Below the pieces are notes generated by a model. The model did not search any database, was not told the DNA's origin, and saw nothing but the letters and a program-made list of their open reading frames with translations. Positions 11,564-22,300 of a stretch of 64,000 nt of DNA are shown piece by piece. A program made the translations under genes and the position numbers. Position 1 is the first letter of the stretch. Every line of letters starts with the position of its first letter. The DNA is from Prillingera fragicola (lineage: Eukaryota; Basidiomycota; Tremellomycetes; Trichosporonales; Trichosporonaceae). The stretch is taken from the NCBI GenBank assembly GCA_002335605.1, contig BEDY01000010.1, forward strand, positions 434,001 to 498,000, read 5' to 3'.

Positions 11564-12742
11564 TTACAACTTCGACCTGACCTGCTCGTCGTCCTTCTTG
11601 CCCTTCTTGTCGCCACCCATGGCGCGCCACGTTTTGATATGGGTACCACTGCAGATCCGCTTGCCGGTCTCCCAGTCCGACACCTAGGTCGTCAGTACTA
11701 AAGATGCAGATTCCAGTGACCGCATGGTGCTGTGGGCCTGGCCCTGCCATGTGCCGAACTCACGTCGCAACGAAGATTGGCAAGCGCGCCGGTCAGACGC
11801 TCGACGTTAACAACGATGCGAAGTTTACTTCCACTGGAAAGTGAGGTCAGCGCGCGTGTCTCCAGTATCCAACTCGGGCGATGTTGATGCAAGACAAGTC
11901 ACCGAGGCGCTGACGACTCGGACCTTGTGCAGCGCTTTGACGCACTCTTGTGCACGTCATCCCGGTACGCACTTGCGATGCGTGCTTCTGGGGTGCGTTC
12001 CGGCACACACGCGTCGCAAGTAGACCTTGCCATAGACGCCCCTTCCACCATATAGAGATAAGAAAACATCACTCACGCGGGCGCAGCGTCGTAGTATGAC
12101 ATGTCGAGGGCAAGACTCACACCCGTGAGCATGGGCGGTCCCCAGAACGTGGGGGTGTGCAGCATGAAGAGGACAGACGACGTGACGTTGTCGACAATCC
12201 AACTCGCTGCGGCGCCGTGCATAGAGCCGACGTAGTTGCACCATGCTGGTCATGTCAGCCTGTGCTCCATACAGTTTTGGGGCGCAAACTGTGCCAAGCC
12301 GGCAGAAGTTAGTCCTTGAGCGCCCAAAGTGGACGCCCGCCAACAAAGGCTGTGCTCTTCATACGCGTAGGAAGGCACCATGCACCACGCGCTCAATGTC
12401 GTGACGGTGTCTGACGATTGGGGAGCAATCGGACGATCTGCCGAGCACTCGTCACGCCTGCCGAGGGCACAGAGGACATGAGATGGTCGGCTCATCGCAT
12501 AGCCAAACGCCCTCTTCGTTTCCCCCAACACACTCTCATTCATCCCCACACATCTGACACTTACACTCTTGCACAGTTCCTGTAAACACCGCCTTGAACC
12601 CTTCGGCAGCACGACCGCCCCGCGTGTTGATGGGCGGGATAGGGTCACTGGCGTAGGGCTCAATGTCGTCGGCGAGACTGGCCGCAAAGGGCGGAATGCT
12701 CGACTTGAACTGGTCAATGTCGGCTTGCGTCGCGGGGATCAT
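11564..12742 (-). CDS. hotdog-fold acyl-CoA thioesterase (ACOT13/PaaI-like)
   Basis: Exons on the minus strand 12742-12565, 12245-12077, 11833-11764 and 11683-11564 give 178 residues. The core has the hotdog thioesterase pattern: SWCNYVGSMHGAAASWIVDN (the HG-containing loop and central helix), then TSSVLFMLH, LDMSYYDAAPAGSKLRIVV, and the closing strands with DWETGKRICSGTHIK. Members hydrolyse fatty acyl-CoA or aryl-CoA thioesters. All junctions keep frame. Introns 1 and 2 are long for this region (319 and 243 nt). I chose ATG 12742; a longer frame reaches 12889 without added homology. The C-terminus is a short Lys/Asp-rich tail. The gene converges on the opsin-related gene, with 222 nt between their stops. 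Substrate is not predictable. Confidence 0.85.
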
Positions 12743-14078
12743 CGTGCTGCCTGGTGTCGTACGACGTCGATTGGCCTGAGTAAGGTGCGATTGTAACGGC
12801 TGGTGGGCGTGACACGAGCTATGCTTTACCACTGTTATTGATGTACAGAATTGCGGTACGTCGTTGATGTTTCGGAGACGTTGACCCAAAGTCCCTATAG
12901 ATAAGGGAAGACGATGTTACAGATGTTGCTACCAACGGCTAGGTGCGATGGATGTCGCCAAGTGTTTAGTCCCAAAGACAGGGGGCTAGAGCTGGCGTGA
13001 CAAGTGCAGCCGGTGGTGCGGCAGGGCGAATGCGGCAGATGATGAAGACTCGACAGATGTCCGAAAGGAGGTGGCAGTACTGTGACGCTTGACGTATAGT
13101 GTTGAAAGAATGCAGCAGACAATGGCCATGCAACAGTGGACTGATGGTGACAGTTTCCGCTTAAGATTGTTGCCGGCCAGCTCGATCGGGTCTGTGCGCA
13201 TTGCGTTGGCGGGGCCAGATTCTGGTATTTGAGCCAATCTTGCATTCCGCCGTTCTCTGCGCTCCATCTCGATCCAATACGATGGTTGTTAGGGTACGCG
13301 CGGAGGGGTGTCTCGTATGCATGGAAACTCTGGTGCCGTGGCGTTTTTTACGTCCTTGCGCTGTACGTAGGGGCTTTGAACTGTATCTGAATTTCTCAAC
13401 AAGGCGTCTAAAGGTTGTACTGGATCGGTTTCGGCATGTGTCACGGCGCCTGTCACGCTCTTACAGGGAGGCTGGTAACGTCAGCCAGGAGCCTGATAAC
13501 AGCGCCAGTACAGGGGCGATAGTCTCAGAATACAGTTCCGGCATCATGGCCAGATTCCAGCGCAATGTTCAGGTTGAATGTGATACATGCTTGCATACAG
13601 CAGCCTGGCTGGGGTAAAGCTCACCGCATCAACGTGACGCAAAGCAGCACGTTTGAGCCCTCTATCCCCAAGGCAACGACTTGGACCATGGGTAACATCA
13701 CTCGGTATCAACTTGGTATATCGGATGTTTGATATTGTTCAAAGTAAAAAAAAGACATGTGGCCGCCTATTAGACAAGTGTCGATACAATATGGTGGTGG
13801 TCGGGTGCGCGTTCGCGGCCACAGTCATCTGAATGGTATCCTCGTGGCGCGATACCGGGTCCTCCACGATCCTCCAGTAGCGCAAAAAATTGAACCGACA
13901 AGAAATCACAAGTCGACAATTCGCGTCAGCCATCGCACAGCTCCGGTCGATATCTCCCTCCTGCTCGCCGGTGCGTGTGCCCCAGCCGGGACATCGTCTC
14001 AGCGAGCGTCATCCCTTCTCATCCGAGCTTCATTTACGGCCTTCTGGCCACCTGGTGACGCGCGCCACCCGCGCCTCG
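12743..14078. other. intergenic, no gene seen
   Basis: About 1.3 kb between the 5' end of the thioesterase gene and the 3' end of the bZIP gene, both on the minus strand. Short frames occur on both strands but none has a recognisable domain or consistent splice structure. It should hold the thioesterase promoter. Confidence 0.45.
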
Positions 14079-15225
14079 TCACTCGTTGTTGTTGTTGCTG
14101 ACGACAAGCCCAAGAGACCCCGCGTCATTGGGAGGTGGAAGCGGTGCCATGTTGAGCCGCCCCCTCAGGTCGTTGATCTCACGCCGTGATGCTTCAAGCT
14201 CTACTTGCAGTCGGTGGATTTTCGTTTCGTGATCCTTTTTGGTGGCTTCCAACTGGCTCACGTAGTCTGTGCGATGATCAGTCTTCCCAGGCGCGGTTTG
14301 AGAAATCGCCGTCGGTACTCACCTTTGCGCTTGGCACGGAACCTCCTTGCGCCAATACGATTGCGAACCTGCTTCTTGTCCTTGGGATTCAGGGCCTTGT
14401 ACTGGTCTTGAGGCATACCCCAAGGTTGCTCGTCATCATCACGCCTCTCATCGTCGTCCCAGCTGCCCATCGAGTCGCCTGACATTTGCCTCCGCTTGCC
14501 GTGAGGCACAGATGGAAGGTCGACCTTTGAGTGAGGAGGAGGAACGCTGGGAGGGAAGGAAGAGGCAGAGGTCGAGCTGGATGAAGGCCCAGCATACCCA
14601 ATGTGGGTGGAAGGCGACAGTGGGGACAGGGGGTTCATTCCTGGTGAAGCGGTTGGATAGCCACTGGGAATGCGAGGGGAGTAGCCGTGAGGTTGTGCTG
14701 TCCTAGCAGAGGGGAGGGTGGACATAGTCGCAGGTGCAGACTGCATGGGGTAGTGGTAGGTGCCCATGTGCTGCGACACCGACATGTGGGGCGAGTAGGG
14801 CATGCCCGGTGCCATATGCATTGGAGCCGTCGAGGATGCGTCACTCGTCGAGGGTCCAGTGCTCCCTTGTCCAGCACTGGCAGAACCCATGCCCATAGTG
14901 GAGGGTGAGGAGCCATAGTAGTTGGACCCGCTCCCGTATGAAGCAGAGACGGGGGGCAGGGTGAGGCCCGACGACTGGCTCTGAGGCGGGGGCGGAGGAA
15001 GGAAAGTGCCCTGGTTCATTGAGCGCCTATGACTAGGGGGTTGGTCGTCCTGGCGGTCCTGGTGCGGCGACACGGGCGGTTGACGGTCGCCGCTGTAGTG
15101 GTTGCTGTAGAGCCCCTAGAGTTGGGTCAGCGCTTGTACTATCAGAGGGTTGACGCTAGCTATGGCAACCGGCGCCGGGGGGATGCTTAGGCCAGTGTGC
15201 GCATACTCACCCAGTTCGGCTCCAT
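14079..15225 (-). CDS. bZIP transcription factor
   Basis: Exons on the minus strand 15225-15211, 15115-14323 and 14266-14079 give 331 residues. Residues 1-245 are Ser/Pro/Gly/Met-rich and look like a disordered activation region. The basic region is near 250-269 (KQVRNRIGARRFRAKRK), followed directly by a zipper (DYVSQLEATKKDHETKIHRL). The invariant Asn and Arg are N257 and R265 with the correct spacing. The usual Ala-Ala is Gly-Ala, and Phe264 sits before the Arg. Zipper d positions are L275, H282, L289, S296 and L303, so two are polar, suggesting a weak homodimer or a preference for heterodimers. The first coding exon is only five codons (MEPNW), supported by a clean 95-nt intron with GTGAGT and CTGACC...TAG. 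DNA target and regulon are unknown. Confidence 0.87.
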
Positions 15226-18200
15226 GAGGGGAGTGATAACGTGCGTTGACACGATGGGCAAGCGAACGCCCGTAGCGTCGGCCAGTCAGCCTGTAGCGGC
15301 GGTTAAAGACGACGAGGTAGGTTGGGAGATATCTGGCGACCTGGGAAAGGAGGCTAGAAGGTGGCGGTTGTTCGTTCTTCCTATCAAGCTGCGGAGAAAG
15401 TGTCAGTGCACGCTTCAAAGCAGGACTATGTTGCCAGAGGAAAGGGATGCATGTAAACCTTTGGCGGAGGCGAGTGATGGGGAGCTGGCATGCAGATTGG
15501 GGTGAGAAATCGGCGGCGTTCGGGGGAGGACTGGACGCCCTGTGTGATCGCCCCGGACGTTGTGGCGTCTTGTTTCCACAATTCTGGCACCACCAGTCCA
15601 GCATGCAATGCAGCACGGAGTTGGGCGTAGAACAAGAAGCTCCTCCCCGGGAGGAAGGACTTACTATTACGACGCGGGCGAAGGGCGCGATCTGTACGAC
15701 TCTGGCAAGGGACGTGTGGCCAATGACCAAACTGCCGGGACAGGTGGACTGGTCTATGGCTCCCAAACACTCGCAAGATGAGAGCTCGAGGATTGGTGAA
15801 GCAGAGTGGCGGTGGGCAATGTTTCGAACGTCAAGGCCTGCTTGATAGTCGTCTTGGGAGTGCCGCGCCTGGTGGGTGCTCAATGGAAGACGATGTCGTC
15901 GATGGGAGGGATTATGATGTAGATGCTCGTGTGTGCGCGTGTCCAAGAATGTGTGTGTGGATGAATTATGTAGAGGGTTACGCAAGTACAGGTTCCACAG
16001 TCGTGGGCAACACTGAAGCCCTAGGTTTTGGCCTTCAACATGTACAGCTTGCAATAATGTTGTATCCGAAAGAGTCGTGCGTCTTTCGCAGCCAACCTCG
16101 CGCGTCAAGGTTCAAGTACCTGATCAAGGTCTTGTGGTCTGGCTGTAGAGGCCGAGGTTCTTGGCCACACCACCTTGCCTTGTCCAATCTGTCATCAGCG
16201 TCGCTAGACAACGGTCAGGTACAGGGGCAGGGACTGGCGCACGGGAAATGAGCGACCTAGACCTAGGTACACAGGACACAAACGTACCCGTCAAGGTGCG
16301 GCTTGTGGTGTGGGGTCGTGGAGAGAGAGGGTATGGCTCGATGCGTGGAATCCTATCCACAGCCCGCTCCCTGCATCATGCTGGGTGAAGGCCAGGGCGA
16401 CGACAGAAGTGGACAGGGCTCTACACACGGCACGGGGACTTACTAGGAACGAGGGCGGGAGGAGCGCGGGATGGGATCGACAAGGGGGCCCGCGTGTAGG
16501 GCGAGCAAAGGGTGCACTTTGCCAGCTGTCGATAGAGAGATCCACACCACTCACAAAGCTCACAGGCGTGCAGGGTTCAATCCGAGTGCAGTTGGCCAGT
16601 CAACTCTCAGAAGACAAATGTTTGTACGGCAAACCTTTATGGCACCAGAGTTCCGCTGAGTGTGATGGAGGATTACAGTATGGTACCTAGGAGGTGTGGG
16701 ATCATACAAAGTTGCACGTCACGAGTCCCGAGTCGGATGCGGTCTTCATTCTCTTGACCGTCTGCCATCTACCAACTAACTCGCCTGTCACCTCCTGCAT
16801 ACGGTTGTCCCCAGTCTCAGTAGTCACTCACATCAGCCGAGGCGCAACAGCCGAGTCGCACTCATTGGGCAGGCAGTCTACCAGACGGATACGGCTGTTC
16901 ATGTTGCGCCTGGTGGTTACCACTTCTGACTTGGCCCCCAGATCGGACGAGTGACAGCCATGTCAATCCAGCCTTGGTCTGGACGTGCAAGAACAAAAGA
17001 CTCAAAACGAGGAGCAAGTGCGACCCTACTTGGAAATAGGATTAGTTGACCGACGGCATGCTCGAAACGCAGGCAGAGAGCGAAATGTGATCGGCTCCGT
17101 TGGACCCAACTGACCGACACCAGGACCTTTACCAGGCACACCCCGAACCTGGTCAAGGAGCTGCTCCTCTCTCTTCCTCGACTTAAGCATCCACTTTGAC
17201 AGCTCCTGAGTCCAAGAGACCGCGGCCTCATGCCTTTTGCTATTCTGGCTTTAGGCCTCTGATTCTACCCGCGTTCCCTGTCGTGAGCAGTGCCTGCCTT
17301 GAAGGCCTTGAACTCGAGTCCAGGATCACTGCCCTGCCTGTCGTCGATGACCATGACATAGGGCGAGATGCACGTGATGATGCTCGAGAGCTGAGAGATG
17401 ACGTGCGACAGGTTCACGCCGCGGCACGACTGTTCGGAGTTGTGGTGGCGCAACAGAGGGCGATCCCCCGTCTGAGACAAGGCGCGACCCAGTGCGGGTG
17501 GCCCCCAACGGCCCTGTTGCGACATCATGTGTGCCAACATTTCATCCGAACTGCTATCTTCAATTGTTTCTTGAACAGCCAGGGCACACGGCCTGTGGCA
17601 GACTGGTACACTGGAGCACTTGGCGGCAAGCGAACTCGCCCAATAATGGCATTGGAGCTTGTCCGTCTTGTACACTTGCGTGGGTCCGACCTCCGATCAG
17701 GCGACGTCCTTGTCGCCGACTAAAAGTCCTTTGTACAGTACACATTTCCTTGACCAAGGCTGTGCACAAACGCACACACAACTGTTCTGACAATGGTACG
17801 CTGTTTGCGGGGCAAGAAGGCGGGGAAACTTGCCAGATGCGGCTATGTTCACCCGCCGCTCAAGGTTGGTCCTTCAGGCCCTTCCAGGAACACAGGGCAC
17901 TTCCCGCAGCTTCCAGTCCTTTGGGTGTGGCAAACAGAGAACTGCACGCGTTGTCTCACAATTGTCCTAGGAATCAACGGCCCAGCTGCAACCTCTAAAC
18001 GCGTCGGGGGGGGGGGGGGGGGGGGGCAATGGACGGAAAGCAGAAAGCAAACTCGGGCGTCGGCCTCGGAAATGGGAAACAGGAATTTGGTCAGGTTCTC
18101 AAAGCGTGCCCGGCGGAGCTGGTGGCGTGGAGTAGTTGGTGGGGGCTCATTGGCACAACTGTGGCGCTGGTTGCAAGGATTCGGAAAGCATCTAGTAAAA

Positions 18201-19378
18201 TGATCTCAGAGGTGGTCTCATGACGATGAGAGTTGGATTACATGTCGTGGAGCAAACGACCAACCCGTTGTACATTCGGAATACAAACAGATCCGCATAC
18301 CCCGTCTTTCGAGACATTGGGCGAGCAACTGCCGCTCGTGTGCCGCAAAATGCCATCATCGCTCAGCAACGACACATCTGGGTTTATCTTATTCTGTCTT
18401 GGCCGTCGGGCGGGCCAGGCATATCCTGCTGGCTGTGTGGAGAGAACGATTGGTAGCACCTGACAATAATTGTGTACAGGGCCCGGCATCAGGTTGCGGC
18501 ATGGGCTCCTGCACGATCACGTAACGCACATTCTTGTAGGTGCCTTGGATCCTCCAAAAGAGACCGCAGAGGCACCGGCAGCGCGGCGCGGCAGTCGACG
18601 ATAACAGCAGGGGCTGGGGAGCCGCGGACCGACAAATGTGCTTTACACAAGTTTCTATTGTCCTCTCTTGGACCAGTTCCTGCAAAGGAACCAGGGAATC
18701 AACCCAACACATACGCGCGCATGCGGACTGGGCCCTGCTGGGGGTGAAGCCAAAGCTTGGAGAGAGATACACAGTTGTGTTGTGACATGACCGGTTCATG
18801 TGGTGTGGAGCATGTCGACAACGATATCACGAAGTCAGGAGATCGAAGTGGTTACCAGCTCATGAGTTGCAATGTTCACAAGGGGGACACAGTGAAACGC
18901 GACGCCTACTATTAGAAACACCACCTTCGCGTCTTAGCAACCCCGCGTGACCCTTCTCCAAGCTTCTCTTCATCCGCGGGAGGTATTCTGCAAGGACGGA
19001 ATCGGCCCAGTAGTTTGACCCCCGCAATGCAATCGGACAGGGCAGCCCGCAAAGCAAAGCCCCGAACTGCGATCCCATGAACCACTCTTGCACAGCACCA
19101 CTACCATGTGCTCAGCAGTAGGTCGTGACGTGTCAGAAGGCCCCCTTTGGGATAGCATTCGGTCGTTCAGTAAGGGAAGCTGTAACAAGGCCGAGATCTG
19201 ATTCAAACAAAGGTAAATAGCACGACGCCCGCACCGCGTGCCACAACTATTCCAGCTGGATGCATGATTTTGCCGATACTGTTCCTGTCGTCGAGTCGGC
19301 GTTTGGAAAAGCGCGGGCCGCAATGGTGGGCATCACGCTGGTAGATCAGATAACGCGTGGGCAGTCCCCAACAGTTCC
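15226..19378. other. 4.1-kb gene-poor region
   Basis: This is the longest stretch without a supported gene. It lies between the 5' end of the bZIP gene and the 3' end of the ABC transporter gene. Open frames exist, for example minus-strand 15116-16108 and 17265-17675, but none shows a known domain or joins into a convincing chain. The 17265-17675 frame has C-ending codon use like real genes here and could be a relic. A 21-base G run lies at 18006-18026. The part next to 15226 may be a long 5' untranslated or regulatory region of the bZIP gene. Confidence 0.5.
18006..18026. repeat. homopolymer run of 21 G
   Basis: An uninterrupted run of 21 G residues on the plus strand inside the gene-poor region. 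It could form G-quadruplex DNA and may vary in length between strains. The exact count may also be a sequencing or assembly artefact. Confidence 0.9.
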
Positions 19379-22300
19379 CTAGCTCGACGACGTCCCGGCT
19401 GATCCTCGATCATGTTTGCCATCGTGAACAGACTTAGCGAGCTGTAAGGAGTGCGTATGTCAGTTTGCCAGCCAGACTCAAGTACCTGCCCATTCCAGCT
19501 GCTACGCACCTCAAACAACTGTGCCTCTTCCCCACTTTGGCGGCACAGGTCTCGGAAAGACCCGTTATCGATCTGAAGCAGATCCCATGGCGTTCCAAAC
19601 TCGACTACCTTGCCGTGGTCGAGCACAAGAATCCTGGTACCGGGTCAGCAAAGCGTCACCGGAAACGCGCGCAGCTTTGGAAAGAGAAGGCCACACTGCG
19701 GTGCCTTGGCGGACCCTAACAAGAGTGATCGGGACCTGCTCCTGTCTGCTCTCCTGAGAGAGATATGTGGAGAACAAAAGGTCGGACACTTGGGCGATCA
19801 CACTAATGAGCACTCGATAGTCACCACTTGCTTCACGCGGGGAGTACACAGGACATTACTCCACTCCACAACTCCGGTATTGTCGGCGGCGCACAGCATT
19901 ATGATTCCGAAGACAGCGACTTGCAGGGTACTCACTTGTCAAGTCCACAAACGGTCATGAGACGGTGCGCAATTACGAGCATCTGAATGTCCTGGAGGTT
20001 GGTGCGCAGGACATTTTGGATTGTGGTATCAGTGGCGTGGTCGAGATTGGCAGTCGATTCGTCCATGATGAGGAAAGAAGACGTGCGCAATTTGAGCAAA
20101 CCCCGAGCCAGAGCCAGGAGCTGGCGCTGGCCTTGACTGAAGTTCTTTCCGCCAGTTGCGACCTTTTCGTCCAGGCTGCGAATCATGACACGTTCGTCTC
20201 CACCCGTTGACTCTCCTTCGGTGGTGGGGTCGGTGGCAGCAGTAGACCGCCGCCCAGCCAGCCCACATTGTGTGAGCACCTCCCATACTTCATAATCCTC
20301 GTGCTGGTTGAATGGATCCAGGTTCTCCCGGACAGAACCTGTGAACAGTTGTGCCTCTGTGAAAGCGGTCAGACACGTTCATCCCCGCTCATCACCCACC
20401 CTGAGGCAGAATAGTCAGACGAGACCGCAGCGTCGAGAGGCTGAGCTTGCTGATATCCAGACCATCAATGACGATACTGCCCCCCTCCTGGAACAGGAAG
20501 CGGAAGAATGAAAGCGCAAGGGCTGAAGAGAGGGTGAGCCTGGAACCTTGCAGTGTTTGTCGTCAAGCCAACTCACTACTCTTCCCGGACCCTGTGCGAC
20601 CACAAATGCCAATCTTCTCCTTGGGCCCAATAGTGAAAGAAACCTCGCGTAGGACGGGGTCAAGCTGCGGCGCGTACTTGCAAGTGAGGTTGGAGACGAC
20701 GACGGAACCCTCGCGCGACGGCCAGTATGCTGGCGGCTCCTGGCCCTTCTTCTCGTCGTCTTCCTCGGGCTCGAGGTCAAGATACTCTGCAACACGCTCG
20801 ACACTGTTCATGGACATTTCAGCAGCGGCGTAGAGCTGGGATTAGCGAGAATGATTTTTTAAAACGCCAACTTACGCGAACAATCCACAGCGAATACTCG
20901 GTGAACGACACTGCGCTGGTGAGCACGCCTCGATTTATTTATTCAGCTCAAACTCACAAGCATAGGTCACAGACAGACCGGCAACACCGGCACTCATGCC
21001 CGGCGACCACAGCGCGAGTGCCGACGCCGAAATGGTGATTAAAGTACCGACGAAATAACTAAGGTTGGAGAGAACACGGTTCGACTGCCATAGGTACCAG
21101 AATGGGCGCGTGTTACCGTCAAGCTCGCTAAGAAGCTTGCGAATAAAGCGTGCACTGTCGCCGTACGAGCGAATAGTCGACATGCCGACGAGGGCCTCGG
21201 AAAACGAGACAAACAGGGGCGAACGTGTGATACTGTCGTAGCGCTTTACCTCACGGCTGGTGGTGACGTACAGCGCACCAACAAACCAGTAGAGAAAAAC
21301 AATGACCGCGAGCGAGTACAAGAACGCGGGCGTGCTGTACGTAACAACCAAAAGAACGGCAGCGCAAGAGAGCACGCAGTTGACGAACAGAGATATAATT
21401 TCTGCAGCCTCCTGGTCAATAGACGCCATGTCCTTGCTGAGGCGGTTCATAATGCGTCCAGTAGGGGTCGAGTCGAAGAAACGCATTTTTGCGCCAAGAA
21501 TCCGCTGAAGCAGACGCTTGTACAGCCTGTTACTGGCATGGAGAGATCCGAGGAACCCGAGCCCGACGCGAACGGCGACACCGATGAGGAATACGACCGA
21601 AATGATAATGTAGCCGATGAAATAGTAAGACGTCGAGTGCTTTGACGGTCCCGTCGAAGGGTCATTGGCGTTTGCCCAGTCCTTGACCCAAGTTGTGCTG
21701 AGGACTTGCAAGACCTGACTAGCGAGGAAGGCAAACACCATAGCGATCCAGAACATGGGTCCACCAAGCGCGGCGAAATAAATACGATAAGTGTCCCATC
21801 CAATCGAGCCCGAAGCAGACGTCTCAGCTTGCACGAGCCCCTTGTTGACCGGCTCGGCGGCACGGGCATCGACAGTCTTATTGGCAATGAGCGCGTCGTG
21901 CTCCTCCCCGTCCAAATCCTCTTCGATAATCTCGTCTGCCAATGTCGAAAACGTGCTCACGTCCGGATCCTCACGCATCATGTTGGCCATCATCGACGAC
22001 GAAAGCCCAGGGGAGCGTGAGAACGAACTCGCGCGACGCGCTCTCGGGGTCGTCATTTTGGGCACACGGAGGGGCGACGCCGGGGGTGCGCTGCGGAGCC
22101 TGGTCTTAGGACTGACAGCGGCCATGGGCGAGGGCCTGTTCGACTTGTTCGTTTCCTTTGTCTCATCGTCTTCATCGGACAAGACTTCCTCAGACAGCGT
22201 TATAGCGCCGGAAGCGACGAGCTCGGCGGGCGAACCGGACGCAACGACCCGGCCGCCATCAAGCATCACCATGAACGCGGCTGCAGGTGCGCAAAGTTGC

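Noticed and set aside
15116..16108. 330-codon minus-strand frame upstream of the bZIP gene
   Set aside because: No domain, mixed His/Ser/Arg composition, and it overlaps the supported bZIP first intron and start. Likely untranslated.
16100..16260. Short minus-strand exon-like stretch (WTRQGGVAKNLGLYSQ) with an upstream branch site and AG
   Set aside because: It could be the end of a small mitochondrial protein, but I could not join it to a convincing start exon or name a family.
19634..19935. Extra exon within the 302-nt ABC transporter intron
   Set aside because: Joining the flanking exons directly restores the continuous NBD2 sequence ([17 protein letters not shown]), so no exon is needed.
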